Assembly: GCA_902763805.1 (NCBI GenBank)
Contig: CACWTN010000001.1
Span: forward strand, 294,790 to 358,789
Length of the DNA: 64,000 nt
From: an uncultured bacterium
Lineage (GTDB): Bacteria > Cyanobacteriota > Vampirovibrionia > Gastranaerophilales > Gastranaerophilaceae
Direction of reading: 5' to 3'
The notes below the pieces were generated by a model. The model made no database searches and was not told the origin of the DNA. It saw only the letters and a list, made by a program, of their open reading frames with translations. The position numbers were made by a program, and so were the translations under genes. This document shows, in pieces, positions 31,762 to 40,882 of this stretch; positions within the stretch are counted from its first letter, which is position 1, and each line of letters opens with the position of its first letter.

Positions 31762-33969
31762 TTGAAAAATAAATTAGCATTAATATTAATAATTTTATCA
31801 TTTGCTGTAAATGCAGCATTCGCAGAGTCGTATTATGATGACAAATCTTATTATACGGGAGATTCATTCTTTTCTGCTCCCGATTATATAGAAAAAACTC
31901 AAACTCAGGAACAGGAAGAAGCCGCTGATTATTCAGGCAACTCAAGAAACACCTCAGCAAGAGGTACAACTCCTCCGATAAAAAAATTGCGCCAGGCTGT
32001 TCAGAGAAAGAATGAAGCACGCAGAGAAAGACAAACACAGCTTGCTCCTACAAAAAAAGAAGACAGTATTTACAACTCTGATACAGAAACCTCTGACTTT
32101 GCATCTAAAGAAGAAAAAGAAGATTTTGATGAGAATATGATGCCGGACGGATTTGAGGCAGATGAACAGTCTGTTGAAGATAACAAAAAAGCTCATTTCT
32201 GGTCAAAAAATAAACAAGACAACAGTGCTAAAGCACAGGAAACAGAAAATACCGAAAATATAATTTTAGACTGCGATAATATGGATTATGATACGGATAA
32301 CTACTGTTTATATGCAACAGGAAACGTAAATGTTGAGTTTGTAAATCAGGAAACAACAGTTAAAGCCGATAAAATAACTTATGACAGAATGAACAATACT
32401 ATTAAGGCAGAAGGAAATGTTCGTATTGTCAAGAACGGACAGGATATTTACGGAGATTATATTTTTGTCGATATGAACGAAGAAAATGCTTTAATAGAAA
32501 ATCCGATTGCAAGAACTGCAACAATTTGTCTTAAAGCTAAAAAAGGTTATGTTTACGGAGACAAAATCGTTCAGGAACAAGGATCTATTGATGTTGATCA
32601 ATCGTTTCCAATAGAATTCAGCCCTTCGGGAAAGGGTCCAAAAATTATCTCAAGAATGATTGTTCCTAAGGAACAAACTCTTGAAAGCGACATGAAGAAA
32701 GGTCTTGTCAAGGTTAAAGCAAAAGAGCTTACTATTAAACAAAAAGGTGATTTGGAAGTTATTGCCATAAGGCATGCAGATGTTAAAAAAGGCAAATATA
32801 CTATTTTAAAAATCCCTGCTATTAAGATATATACAAACAAAAACCATGATTATGCGGAAACAAATATTTGGGAACTAGGTTCATACCGTGATTTAGGCTC
32901 ATATATCGGGCCCGGTTTTGTTTTTGAACTTCCCAAAGGCAGTGTTTTAAAAGCTATACCTATGATGGTATATAACCATAAGATAGGTGTTGGTGCAGTC
33001 GGCAGATTTAACAGCGGAACAAACTTTACCCAAGCTGCTTACGGAACATCAAAAAGCAAAATATTAATCAGAGGTAATCAAAAACTGGATGATCATTTGG
33101 AATTAGAATATGCAATGAATGATTATGTTGACGACTGGTTTTTAGGCCGCAGACGTCCGAAATATGGTTTGGGATTAAAATATGAAAATAACTATTCCCG
33201 AAACGGTTTTTTGATAAAAGATTTGCCTTCAACCTTCAAACACAGAGTAGATTTAGGTTATTATCACGATATATACGAAGATAAGCACTTCAGAGCTTTG
33301 CAGAGTTCTAATATTGGCACCATGCGAACAAGATACATGGCTCAGGCAACTCAAAGTTTATTTAGCCGCCGAAATGAAGAAAAACAAACAGCTTTTGATT
33401 TTAGTATATTTGCTAACTTAGCTGCATCTTTGTACGGAACAGGTGATACACAAGTTGTCGGTATGGTAGGTCCTGTTTTGCATACTCAGTATAAAAGATG
33501 GATGCAGGATGTAGGATATTATCAATCCGTTTATGATGACCATACTCCGCTGCCTGCGTATGATGCTTACAGATTTGGTAAAGGCAACTTATATCTGAGA
33601 GAATATTTCAGGATTAATAAATATTTAACACTGTCTTGGTTTGCATCAATGAATTTGACGCATGATTCACCGAGCAATGACTCTTTTCTTGAAAATGCGT
33701 TTTGGGTGTCACTCGGACCGGATGATGTAAAATTCAATATAGGATACGATGCTATTCGTCAAAATACATATTTTTCTGTTGAAATGAAGACTGATGCAAA
33801 AGGAACTCATATTGATTACGATAAATTAGTAATAAAACGTGATAAGAAACCATCTGAGGAAATAAAAGAATCCAATAAACAGGAAAAAAGTTTCAAAAAC
33901 TCAGAAAAAGCTCCTGTGTTGGAATATGCAGAGGTTGAAAATATAAGAACGGTGGAAGATGTCCTCTAG
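31762..33969 (+). CDS. LptD-like outer-membrane LPS assembly protein
   Basis: 735 residues from a TTG start. Signal peptide (1-22), a charged, probably disordered region to about 165, then an OstA/LptA-type beta-jellyroll (LDCDNMDYDTDNYCLYATGN ... VKADKITYDRMNNTIKAEGN ... IVKNGQDIYGDYIFVDM). A long beta-rich region (about 330-690) has many aromatic-ended strands, as in the LptD barrel. The barrel is shorter than in proteobacteria. Supports a diderm envelope with lipopolysaccharide. The last 11 bp overlap the aldolase gene. Confidence 0.75.
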   Translation: MKNKLALILIILSFAVNAAFAESYYDDKSYYTGDSFFSAPDYIEKTQTQEQEEAADYSGNSRNTSARGTTPPIKKLRQAVQRKNEARRERQTQLAPTKKEDSIYNSDTETSDFASKEEKEDFDENMMPDGFEADEQSVEDNKKAHFWSKNKQDNSAKAQETENTENIILDCDNMDYDTDNYCLYATGNVNVEFVNQETTVKADKITYDRMNNTIKAEGNVRIVKNGQDIYGDYIFVDMNEENALIENPIARTATICLKAKKGYVYGDKIVQEQGSIDVDQSFPIEFSPSGKGPKIISRMIVPKEQTLESDMKKGLVKVKAKELTIKQKGDLEVIAIRHADVKKGKYTILKIPAIKIYTNKNHDYAETNIWELGSYRDLGSYIGPGFVFELPKGSVLKAIPMMVYNHKIGVGAVGRFNSGTNFTQAAYGTSKSKILIRGNQKLDDHLELEYAMNDYVDDWFLGRRRPKYGLGLKYENNYSRNGFLIKDLPSTFKHRVDLGYYHDIYEDKHFRALQSSNIGTMRTRYMAQATQSLFSRRNEEKQTAFDFSIFANLAASLYGTGDTQVVGMVGPVLHTQYKRWMQDVGYYQSVYDDHTPLPAYDAYRFGKGNLYLREYFRINKYLTLSWFASMNLTHDSPSNDSFLENAFWVSLGPDDVKFNIGYDAIRQNTYFSVEMKTDAKGTHIDYDKLVIKRDKKPSEEIKESNKQEKSFKNSEKAPVLEYAEVENIRTVEDVL

Positions 33970-34588
33970 AGAAGTTTTAACAGAAGAAATTATCAAGTGC
34001 GGAAAATTGTGCGGAGAAAAAAATTATACTCCCGGATATTCGGGAAATATTTCTGCAAAATATGAAGACGGAATGCTTATTACGGTATCAGGTTCCGCAA
34101 ACGGTTATTTACATGCTGACGATGTTGTGTACACAAACTTTGACGGAGAATCTCTTGATGAGGGTAAAAAACCTTCAAGTGAAAAGTTTTTGCATATAGA
34201 AATATATAAAAGACGCCCGGATATTAATTATATTATCCACGTTCATGCCCCTTACCTGAGCAGTTTTGCTTCTGCGGGAAAAGACCTCATGGCTCCCGTT
34301 ATGGCAGAAAATGTTTTTTACTTTGGAGGAATACCGCTTGCTAAATATGCGCTTCCTTCCAGCATGGAGCTTGTGAAAAATACGGTGAAATATTTTGATG
34401 AATATGATGCTGTTCTGATGGAAAATCACGGTTTCATTATAGGTTCAAAAACTATGAGAGATGCATACCTCAAGCTGGAGCTGGCAGAATCTTATGCACA
34501 GGTTGTACTTAATACGCAGTTGTTAGGCGGTGCAAAAAAACTCAGCAAAAAACAGGCAGATGCTATTTTGGCTTTGAGAAATAAGTAA
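33959..34588 (+). CDS. Class II aldolase/adducin family enzyme (FucA-like)
   Basis: 209 residues. Zinc ligands of fuculose-phosphate-type aldolases are in place: Glu75 in PSSEKFLHIEIY, His94 and His96 in IIHVHAPY, and His157 in ENHGFI; the substrate phosphate loop is GYSGNIS. Could be fuculose-, rhamnulose- or ribulose-phosphate aldolase/epimerase, or methylthioribulose dehydratase. Its start lies inside the end of the LptD-like gene, so the two are coupled. Confidence 0.85.
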   Translation: MSSREVLTEEIIKCGKLCGEKNYTPGYSGNISAKYEDGMLITVSGSANGYLHADDVVYTNFDGESLDEGKKPSSEKFLHIEIYKRRPDINYIIHVHAPYLSSFASAGKDLMAPVMAENVFYFGGIPLAKYALPSSMELVKNTVKYFDEYDAVLMENHGFIIGSKTMRDAYLKLELAESYAQVVLNTQLLGGAKKLSKKQADAILALRNK

Positions 34589-34618
34589 ATCTTTATTGTA
34601 TATTTACCCCTCTTTTGG

Positions 34619-34624
34619 TATAAT
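34619..34624 (+). promoter_or_regulatory. -10 box upstream of the glycosyltransferase gene
   Basis: TATAAT 20 nt before the ATG at 34645, giving a very short leader (about 14 nt) with only a weak GGTTGAG ribosome site. Confidence 0.45.
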
Positions 34625-34644
34625 GAGGCTGTATTGGTTGAGAT

Positions 34645-36051
34645 ATGAGAGAAAGATTAATTTTATTTTGTATATTGTTTGGTTTGGGAGTATTTTTGTA
34701 TGTATTCCAAAATCATATTGATACAACAAAAGGATTTGTTATTCTTTGTGCGTGTATGGTGGTTTACGGGCTGTATTCCATTGCTGCCACACAGTATCAG
34801 ACAAGAAAACAGAAAAAATGTCCGCCAGTTATCAATGAAAAATATAAACCTTTTGTTTCAATATTAGTTCCGGCTCATAATGAGGAGGGAGTAATTTCCA
34901 ATACGGTAGAAAACATTTTAAATATTGACTATCCAAACTTTGAAGTAATAGTAATTGATGACAGAAGTACGGATAAAACGGCAGATGTGATTAAAAACCT
35001 TGCAGAAAAATATGAGCGGGTCATTGCTATGGTTAGAAATGCGGATGCATTTCCGGGAAAATCGGCGGTATTAAACGATGCAATGAATGTTGCAAAGGGA
35101 GATGCCGTTTTGGTTTTTGATGCTGATGCAACTGTAGAGCCGGATTTTCTTAATAAACTTATTCCTAACCTGGAACCTGCCGATGTAGGTGCTGTTCAGG
35201 CAAGAAAAATTATCAGAAATAAAGATGTAAATTTACTAACCAGATGTCAAAATAATGAATATACAATGGATACACAGCTTCAGGTCGGCAGAGATGCCAT
35301 AAAGGGTGCCGTTGAACTCAGAGGTAACGGTGAACTTATAAAAAGAGAAGCATTGGAAGATATTGGCGGATGGAACAATGAAACCATTACTGACGATTTG
35401 GATATGTCAACAAGGCTTCATATCAAAGGATGGGATATCCGTTTTTGTGCAGAAGCTTGTGTTTATGAAGAAGGAATTGTATATTTATTCCCGTTGTTCA
35501 GACAGCGCAGAAGATGGCTGGAAGGTACTATAAGAAGGTATCTTGAATATTCCTGGCAGGCGTTATGTTCAAAGAAAATGTCTTTGAGAGCTCAGTTTGA
35601 CATGGCGATGTATATTACAGAATTCATCATGCCGATGTGGTTTATGATGGAAGTAACTTTCAGGCTTATAAAGCTGTTTGCCGATAAAGTTGACCCGTTC
35701 AGCCTGCATAATACTTTATGGTCATCTTTGATTGTTTCTGCGGTTGTTGGCTTAGGTTTCTTCATGACTATAAGATACAGTTTAAGGAAATATGATAATA
35801 AACCCAGAAAGGAAGCTTTTGTACAGGCGTTTGAAACGACAATTTATATGCTTATAATATGGTTCCCTATGGAAATCTTTATTTGCGGTAAAATATTGTT
35901 CTGCAAAAAAGATATGAATTGGGGAAAAACGGCGCATGGCTTGGTGCTTGAAGAAAAGAAAAAGATTAAAGAGAGAATAACAAAAGAGCTGCAAAGGCTG
36001 CAGGCAAAAATACAGGAAGTACAATCAAAACTTCAGGAAGTTTTGAAGTAG
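34645..36051 (+). CDS. Membrane family 2 glycosyltransferase (poly-GlcNAc synthase-like)
   Basis: 468 residues: two N-terminal membrane helices (about 3-40), a GT2 catalytic domain (70-300) with SILVPAHNEEG, VIDDRSTD, FDADATVEP (DxD), ETITDDLDMS (catalytic Asp) and FRQRRRWLEG (QxxRW-type), then two to three membrane helices and a C-terminal coiled coil (about 430-468). This is the layout of processive beta-glycan synthases such as IcaA/PgaC. It is followed at 24 bp by apt. Product unknown. Confidence 0.88.
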   Translation: MRERLILFCILFGLGVFLYVFQNHIDTTKGFVILCACMVVYGLYSIAATQYQTRKQKKCPPVINEKYKPFVSILVPAHNEEGVISNTVENILNIDYPNFEVIVIDDRSTDKTADVIKNLAEKYERVIAMVRNADAFPGKSAVLNDAMNVAKGDAVLVFDADATVEPDFLNKLIPNLEPADVGAVQARKIIRNKDVNLLTRCQNNEYTMDTQLQVGRDAIKGAVELRGNGELIKREALEDIGGWNNETITDDLDMSTRLHIKGWDIRFCAEACVYEEGIVYLFPLFRQRRRWLEGTIRRYLEYSWQALCSKKMSLRAQFDMAMYITEFIMPMWFMMEVTFRLIKLFADKVDPFSLHNTLWSSLIVSAVVGLGFFMTIRYSLRKYDNKPRKEAFVQAFETTIYMLIIWFPMEIFICGKILFCKKDMNWGKTAHGLVLEEKKKIKERITKELQRLQAKIQEVQSKLQEVLK

Positions 36052-36075
36052 AGGAAAAAACAGAAAGGTAATAAA

Positions 36076-36630
36076 ATGAGTACAACATTAACCGAAGATT
36101 ATAATTATGTGAAAGAACATATCAGAATGGTTCCTGATTTTCCTAAAAAAGGAATACTGTTTCTGGATATAACAACTGCAATAAAAGATGCAAAAGCAAT
36201 GCGTATGATGACAGACTTTCTTTATGAGAAGTTTAAATCAGAAAAAGTTGACTATGTAGCCGGAATAGAATCAAGAGGTTTTATTTTTGGTGCAGCGCTA
36301 GCGTATAAACTGGGATGCGGATTTATTACAATAAGAAAACCAAATAAACTTCCTGCAAAGACCATAAAAGAAGATTATACTCTTGAATACGGCACAAACA
36401 CAATAGAAATCCACGAAGATGCCATCAAGCCGGGTGACAGAGTTGTTGTAGTTGACGACCTGCTTGCAACAGGCGGAACTGCAGTTGCAGCTTGTAATCT
36501 TATCAAAAGGGTCGGTGCGGAAGTTGTTTCAACAGCATTTATTATTGAGCTTAACCCGCTGAAAGGAAGAGAAAAAATTGAAGCGGCAGGAGCAAAGGTT
36601 GTTTCAATGTTAAACTATGATTTAGATTAA
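36076..36630 (+). CDS. apt: Adenine phosphoribosyltransferase
   Basis: Salvages adenine to AMP with PRPP. The 184-aa protein has the family start IRMVPDFPKKGILFLDITT, the substrate loop VAGIESRGFIFGAALAYKLG and the PRPP motif VVVVDDLLATGGTAVA. AGAAAGG ribosome site. Closed by an intrinsic terminator. Confidence 0.95.
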   Translation: MSTTLTEDYNYVKEHIRMVPDFPKKGILFLDITTAIKDAKAMRMMTDFLYEKFKSEKVDYVAGIESRGFIFGAALAYKLGCGFITIRKPNKLPAKTIKEDYTLEYGTNTIEIHEDAIKPGDRVVVVDDLLATGGTAVAACNLIKRVGAEVVSTAFIIELNPLKGREKIEAAGAKVVSMLNYDLD

Positions 36631-36651
36631 TACAAGGTATTTATTATGTAA

Positions 36652-36687
36652 AAAGAGGCTGTTTTAAAATAAAGCAGCCTCTTTTGT
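36652..36687 (+). terminator. Intrinsic terminator after apt
   Basis: AGAGGCTG / CAGCCTCT stem (with an A/T-rich loop) followed by TTTTGTT. Confidence 0.85.
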
Positions 36688-36756
36688 TAACTTTTGTAAC
36701 AAATTACAAACGGGCTGAAATCGCCTCTCAAAAAAAATCTTTATATATATGTAAGA

Positions 36757-36872
36757 CATAAGTAAAGAAAACACTACACAACCTTTCATACAACCTACAC
36801 ACTAACCTTCTACACATGAGGAATTAATTAAAAGAATTCCAAACCCTATCTTTAAGATTAGGGTTTTTTATT
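36757..36872 (+). ncRNA. Possible small RNA or transcribed leader ending in a strong terminator
   Basis: Between apt and the NfnA-like gene lies an unstructured, A/C-rich stretch (ACACAACC, ACAACCTACACACTAACC) without ORF, ending in a good intrinsic terminator (36841-36872). A free-standing terminator preceded by a C-rich single-stranded region is the usual form of a trans-acting small RNA. The 5' end is a guess. Confidence 0.3.
36841..36872 (+). terminator. Intrinsic terminator not preceded by a gene
   Basis: AAACCCTA ... TAGGGTTT stem with a TCTTTAAGA-type loop followed by TTTTTATTTT, 200 bp after the apt terminator. Confidence 0.85.
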
Positions 36873-37000
36873 TTATATATGAAGAAGTTAAATTAAACAG
36901 CCTGAACAATAAAAGAATATACCGTCAGCGTGTCACTTCCCCTTTACTACTCTTGCAATTTGTAGTAAGATTAGTAAAGTGGAGAAAGAGTCTTAAACGA

Positions 37001-37834
37001 ATGGGTTACAAAATTACATCAAAAAAAGAATTATGTCCAAACCAGTATGAAATTACTGTAGAAGCTCCTTATGTTGTAAGAAATGCAAAAGCAGGTCAGT
37101 TTATTATATTCAGGGCAGAAGAAAACGGCGAAAGAGTTCCGCTTACAATTGCTGACGCTGATAAGGAAAAAGGTTTGTTGACCCTTGTTTTTATGGCTGT
37201 AGGATATTCCACAAAAAAACTTGCATCGCTCAATGTCGGTGATGAACTGGTAGATTTGGCGGGTCCGCTGGGTCAGCCTACTCATATTAAGAAATACGGC
37301 ACTGTTGTTTGTCTTGCAGGCGGATACGGTGCAGCGCCCTGTTATTTAATTGCAAAAGCTTTTAAGGAAGCAGGCAACAAAGTTTATATGATTATGGGTG
37401 CAAGAAACAAAGATTTAATTTTCTGGCAGGACAAAATGAAAGATGCCTGTACGGAACTGTTTATAACGACAGATGACGGAACTTTGGGTGAAAAGGGTTT
37501 TGTTACTCAGGTTCTGGAAAGAATTATTAATCAGGAAAAAGTCGACTATGCAATTGCTGTGGGTCCTATGCCAATGATGAGAGCCGTTGCTGAAATGACA
37601 AGAGATAAGGGTATTTATACGGAAGCAAGTATGAATCCTATCATGGTTGACGGCACGGGAATGTGCGGAGCATGCCGTGTTACCGTGGGTGGTAAAACAA
37701 AATTTGCCTGTGTTGACGGTCCTGATTTTAACGCTCATGAGATAGACTTTGATGAAGTAATAAACAGAACGCGGATTTATAAGGATCAAGAGCGTAAAAG
37801 AGATGAAAATTGTAACTTATTAAAAATAAAATAA
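37001..37834 (+). CDS. NfnA/SudB-like FAD, NAD(P) and [2Fe-2S] reductase subunit
   Basis: 277 residues of the ferredoxin-NADP reductase-like family: FAD motif RVPLTIA (45-51), nucleotide-binding AGGYGAAP (106-113) and a cluster motif Asp217-x4-Cys222-x2-Cys225-x11-Cys237. In the NfnA subunit of the electron-bifurcating NADH-dependent ferredoxin:NADP oxidoreductase one ligand of the [2Fe-2S] cluster is an Asp, which this pattern reproduces. The partner NfnB/GltA-like gene, normally adjacent, is absent; a small Cys-rich protein follows instead. The ATG at 37001 is preferred to an upstream TTG. Confidence 0.83.
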   Translation: MGYKITSKKELCPNQYEITVEAPYVVRNAKAGQFIIFRAEENGERVPLTIADADKEKGLLTLVFMAVGYSTKKLASLNVGDELVDLAGPLGQPTHIKKYGTVVCLAGGYGAAPCYLIAKAFKEAGNKVYMIMGARNKDLIFWQDKMKDACTELFITTDDGTLGEKGFVTQVLERIINQEKVDYAIAVGPMPMMRAVAEMTRDKGIYTEASMNPIMVDGTGMCGACRVTVGGKTKFACVDGPDFNAHEIDFDEVINRTRIYKDQERKRDENCNLLKIK

Positions 37835-37850
37835 TATAGGAGAATTGATA

Positions 37851-38045
37851 ATGGCATCAGATGAAAAAGCAATACCTTTATGTCCTCTAATGAGCGTTGG
37901 CTCACAGGTAGAGATTGTTTGTATGCAGGAAAACTGTGCCTGGTACTTAAAGAACTACAAAATTTGCTCTGTGTACATGATGGCTCATAACTCAATGTTA
38001 GATGTTCAGGCAAAACAAAGAGCGGCTAAACAGGCACAACAATAG
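37851..38045 (+). CDS. Small four-cysteine protein linked to the NfnA-like gene
   Basis: 64 residues, soluble. Cysteines occur as CPLM ... VCMQENCAWYLKNYKIC, i.e. C-x14-C-x4-C-x8-C or nearly so, fit for one metal ion or cluster; the C-terminal 20 residues are a charged helix (QAKQRAAKQAQQ). AGGAG lies 8 nt before the ATG and the gene starts 16 bp after the flavoprotein gene. No family recognised; a role as electron carrier or assembly partner is inference. Confidence 0.72.
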   Translation: MASDEKAIPLCPLMSVGSQVEIVCMQENCAWYLKNYKICSVYMMAHNSMLDVQAKQRAAKQAQQ

Positions 38046-38051
38046 GTTTTC

Positions 38052-38083
38052 AAAAAAGTCGGTTCTTATAACCGGCTTTTTTA
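38052..38083 (+). terminator. Intrinsic terminator before purA
   Basis: AGTCGGTT-CTTAT-AACCGGCT stem (one G-T pair) with flanking A and T runs. Confidence 0.88.
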
Positions 38084-38121
38084 AATTGTTTTTTACACAT
38101 CACAAAATCAGAGGAGAAGGA

Positions 38122-39402
38122 ATGAAGAATACGGTTGTTATCGGCGCACAATGGGGAGATGAAGGAAAAGCTAAGATTACGGATTTGCTGGCTGAAAAAG
38201 CTGATTTGATAATAAGATATCAGGGTGGATGTAATGCGGGACACACTGTTGTAACAGGTGGTCAGACATATAAATTTCATCTGATTCCGTCAGGTATTTT
38301 GTATGATAAAACAATTTGTTTTATTGGTGCGGGGACGGTTATTCATCCTGAATCATTTGAAAAAGAGTATAACGAACTGAAGGCTCAGGGAGTAGATTTT
38401 AAAAACTTAAAAATCTCTCCGCTTGCAACAATCACAATGCCGTATCATATAGAAGTTGACGGATGGAGCGAGGCTAATGCCGGTAAAGGAAAAATAGGCA
38501 CTACAAAACGCGGAATAGGTCCTACTTATACGGATAAAATGCAGAGAATAGGTCTTAAAATTCAGGATTTGTATTCTTACGAGGCGTTGTCTGAAAAACT
38601 TGATATGATACTTCCGATTAAGAACAAACAGCTTGAAAAAGTATACGGACTTGAACCGTATACAAAAGACTGTATAATTTCTCTCTGCGAAAAGTATGCA
38701 GAGTTATTTAAGCCTTATGTTGCTTTTGACTGGCAGGATTTACTTAACAGATATAAAGACAGAACGATATTGTTTGAAGGCGCACAGGGTGTAATGCTTG
38801 ATATAGATTACGGAACGTATCCGTTTGTAACAAGCTCAAATCCGATAGGCGGCGGTGCTGCAACAGGAAGCGGCTATGGACCGTGTATGATACAGGAGGT
38901 TGTAGGCGTAACGAAGGCTTATGTAACAAGAGTGGGTGAAGGTCCTTTTGTTACGGAATTAACTGATGAAACAGGCAAAAAGATACAGGATATCGGGCAC
39001 GAATTTGGTGTAACAACCGGGCGTCCGAGAAGATGCGGCTGGTTTGATGCCGTAATTATGAAGTATGCGGTTTTAGTCGGCGGAATAACAAATGTTGCTC
39101 TTACTAAAATTGATGTTTTTGATACTTTCGATGAGATTAAAGTTTGTACCGCATACAAAGATTGCAGAAATGATAAAGTTTATACTTCTTATCCGACAGA
39201 TGTATTTATTCATAAGTATTTAGAACCTATTTATGAAACATTACCGGGGTGGAAAACTTCCCTGAGCGGAATTCGCAGATATGAAGATTTGCCTGAAAAT
39301 GCAAAAAAATATATCTCAAGAGTAGAAGACTTAATAGGCGCTCCTATCGGTATAATAAGTGTCGGTCCTGACAGAGAACAGACAATATTTATTAATGAAT
39401 AA
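38122..39402 (+). CDS. purA: Adenylosuccinate synthetase
   Basis: Makes adenylosuccinate from IMP and aspartate using GTP. The 426-residue protein starts MKNTVVIGAQWGDEGKAKIT; the P-loop normally reads GDEGKGK, so the last Gly is Ala here. Other blocks are standard: YQGGCNAGHTV, GTTKRGIGPTY, LFEGAQGVMLDIDYGTYPFV, TTGRPRRCGWFD and LTKIDVFD. GGAGAAGG ribosome site; the frame is open 40 codons further upstream, through the terminator, which is not coding. Strong terminator follows. Confidence 0.96.
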   Translation: MKNTVVIGAQWGDEGKAKITDLLAEKADLIIRYQGGCNAGHTVVTGGQTYKFHLIPSGILYDKTICFIGAGTVIHPESFEKEYNELKAQGVDFKNLKISPLATITMPYHIEVDGWSEANAGKGKIGTTKRGIGPTYTDKMQRIGLKIQDLYSYEALSEKLDMILPIKNKQLEKVYGLEPYTKDCIISLCEKYAELFKPYVAFDWQDLLNRYKDRTILFEGAQGVMLDIDYGTYPFVTSSNPIGGGAATGSGYGPCMIQEVVGVTKAYVTRVGEGPFVTELTDETGKKIQDIGHEFGVTTGRPRRCGWFDAVIMKYAVLVGGITNVALTKIDVFDTFDEIKVCTAYKDCRNDKVYTSYPTDVFIHKYLEPIYETLPGWKTSLSGIRRYEDLPENAKKYISRVEDLIGAPIGIISVGPDREQTIFINE

Positions 39403-39409
39403 TCTTTAA

Positions 39410-39445
39410 AAAACGGCGGCTGTTTTAAACAGCCGCCGTTTTTCT
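39410..39445. terminator. Bidirectional intrinsic terminator after purA
   Basis: 15-bp palindromic stem AAACGGCGGCTGTTT / AAACAGCCGCCGTTT between two convergent genes. Confidence 0.92.
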
Positions 39446-39460
39446 ATTTCTTTTAAATTT

Positions 39461-40798
39461 CTATTTACCTTTGTCTGCTTTACCGATAACAACTTTGCAG
39501 ATATATCTGATAAAAATGAAAATTTCCCACAACAGGTTTTGATGTTTTATGTAGTACAAATCATATCCTACTCTTTGTTCCGGAGTCGGTTCGTTAACGT
39601 TGAGCTGCTGCCAGCCGCACCAGCCTGGGCGAACCCAATTTCTGCATTCCCAGAACGGTATGCTTTCCTTGTTTTCGTAGTAGACTTCTTCTCTTACGGG
39701 GCGAGGACCTACAATACTCATATCGCCTCTTAAAACGTTAATCATTTGAGGAATTTCGTCAATGTGGAACTTTCTCAAAAATTTTCCGAACGGCATTATA
39801 CGCAGGTCGTCTGAAGATATTTCATTCGCATCATCGTCAAAATCGTCTTCGATTTTATCCTGATACATGATTCTGAATTTAATCATTTTGAATGGTTTTC
39901 CGAACTTGCTCATTCTTGTTTGTGTAAAGAATATCGGGCCCAAATCAGTGAGCTTAATCCCGATAACGGCAATTAACGATAGCGGAAGTGTTACCAAAAG
40001 AAGTGCGATTGATGCAAGGATATCGCAGAATCTTTTCAGGTAAGCGTACATTAAAGCTCTTTTTCTTACGCAGTCGTAGAAAAGCCAGTTTACTGACATT
40101 TTTGAAACCAGAAATTTGTGTGTTATTTTTTCATAGAAACGGTACATTCTCCAAACTTTTACCCCAAGAGGAATACCTTTTACCAAATCGGTTAAAATAT
40201 CAGAGTCCATACGGGACTTAACTGCTATAATAACAATTTTTACGTTGTTGTCTTTAATTACCGCTTCAGAATCGCATGTAAGCCCGAGAATATTAATTGA
40301 CGAGTCTTCGTCTTCAATGTTGTTCATATTATCATCAAGAAAACCTACTACATTGAGCTTCAGCTCAGGTCTGGATTTAATTTCTTCTGCAATAAGCTTT
40401 CCGTCCTGACCTGCACCTACAATAAGCACATTTTTTGTTCTTTTGCATAACTTAGTTATAACGGCAGCCAGTATTCTCAAAATGACCATTAGAGAAAATA
40501 CAACAATGGCGTTAAAAGCTAAAACTACAACTGCCGAAAAATCAACACCTGAAAAGAATGTAAAAGCCGACAGTATAAAGAATGAGCCAGCAACACCTTC
40601 AAATATGCTGTAATAATCCTTTAATGAGTAATGGCTAACCGAGTAAATTTTCTTTGATGCAAGCATGCCTGCTACCAATAAAACAGAGCCTGTAATAAGA
40701 ACGGCTGTCATTGTTTTGCTAAGCTCCATTTGTGCGATTAAATAGTAAGAAGTTGCACCAACAATTAATGCATCAATAATTCCAAATATATAATTCAT
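39461..40798 (-). CDS. Polyprenyl-phosphate sugar phosphotransferase (WbaP/EPS family)
   Basis: 445 residues: four N-terminal membrane helices (about 5-115), a nucleotide-binding-like fold (VLIVGAGQDGKLIAEEI, 122-190) and the C-terminal bacterial sugar transferase domain with its membrane hairpin. Motifs: KRFCDILASIALLLV, KPFKMIKFRIM, LRKFHIDEIPQMINVLRGDM and SIVGPRPVREE. It would load a hexose-1-phosphate onto undecaprenyl phosphate to start a surface polysaccharide. AGGAG ribosome site. No polysaccharide cluster is next to it. Confidence 0.9.
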   Translation of the reverse strand: MNYIFGIIDALIVGATSYYLIAQMELSKTMTAVLITGSVLLVAGMLASKKIYSVSHYSLKDYYSIFEGVAGSFFILSAFTFFSGVDFSAVVVLAFNAIVVFSLMVILRILAAVITKLCKRTKNVLIVGAGQDGKLIAEEIKSRPELKLNVVGFLDDNMNNIEDEDSSINILGLTCDSEAVIKDNNVKIVIIAVKSRMDSDILTDLVKGIPLGVKVWRMYRFYEKITHKFLVSKMSVNWLFYDCVRKRALMYAYLKRFCDILASIALLLVTLPLSLIAVIGIKLTDLGPIFFTQTRMSKFGKPFKMIKFRIMYQDKIEDDFDDDANEISSDDLRIMPFGKFLRKFHIDEIPQMINVLRGDMSIVGPRPVREEVYYENKESIPFWECRNWVRPGWCGWQQLNVNEPTPEQRVGYDLYYIKHQNLLWEIFIFIRYICKVVIGKADKGK

Positions 40799-40882
40799 AC
40801 TAAAGCTCCTGATAAACAGATATTAAACCAATAAGATTATAGCATATTTGTAACAGTTTTGCACTAAGAAAAGATGTTTTTA

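Noticed and set aside
31762..33969. Two separate genes (disordered exported protein plus LptA)
   Set aside because: A single open frame with one signal peptide continues through the jellyroll into the barrel-like region without an internal ribosome site.
38002..38121. N-terminal extension of purA through the intergenic region
   Set aside because: The extension would cover the terminator and overlap the four-Cys gene; the ATG at 38122 has a strong ribosome site and the standard protein start.
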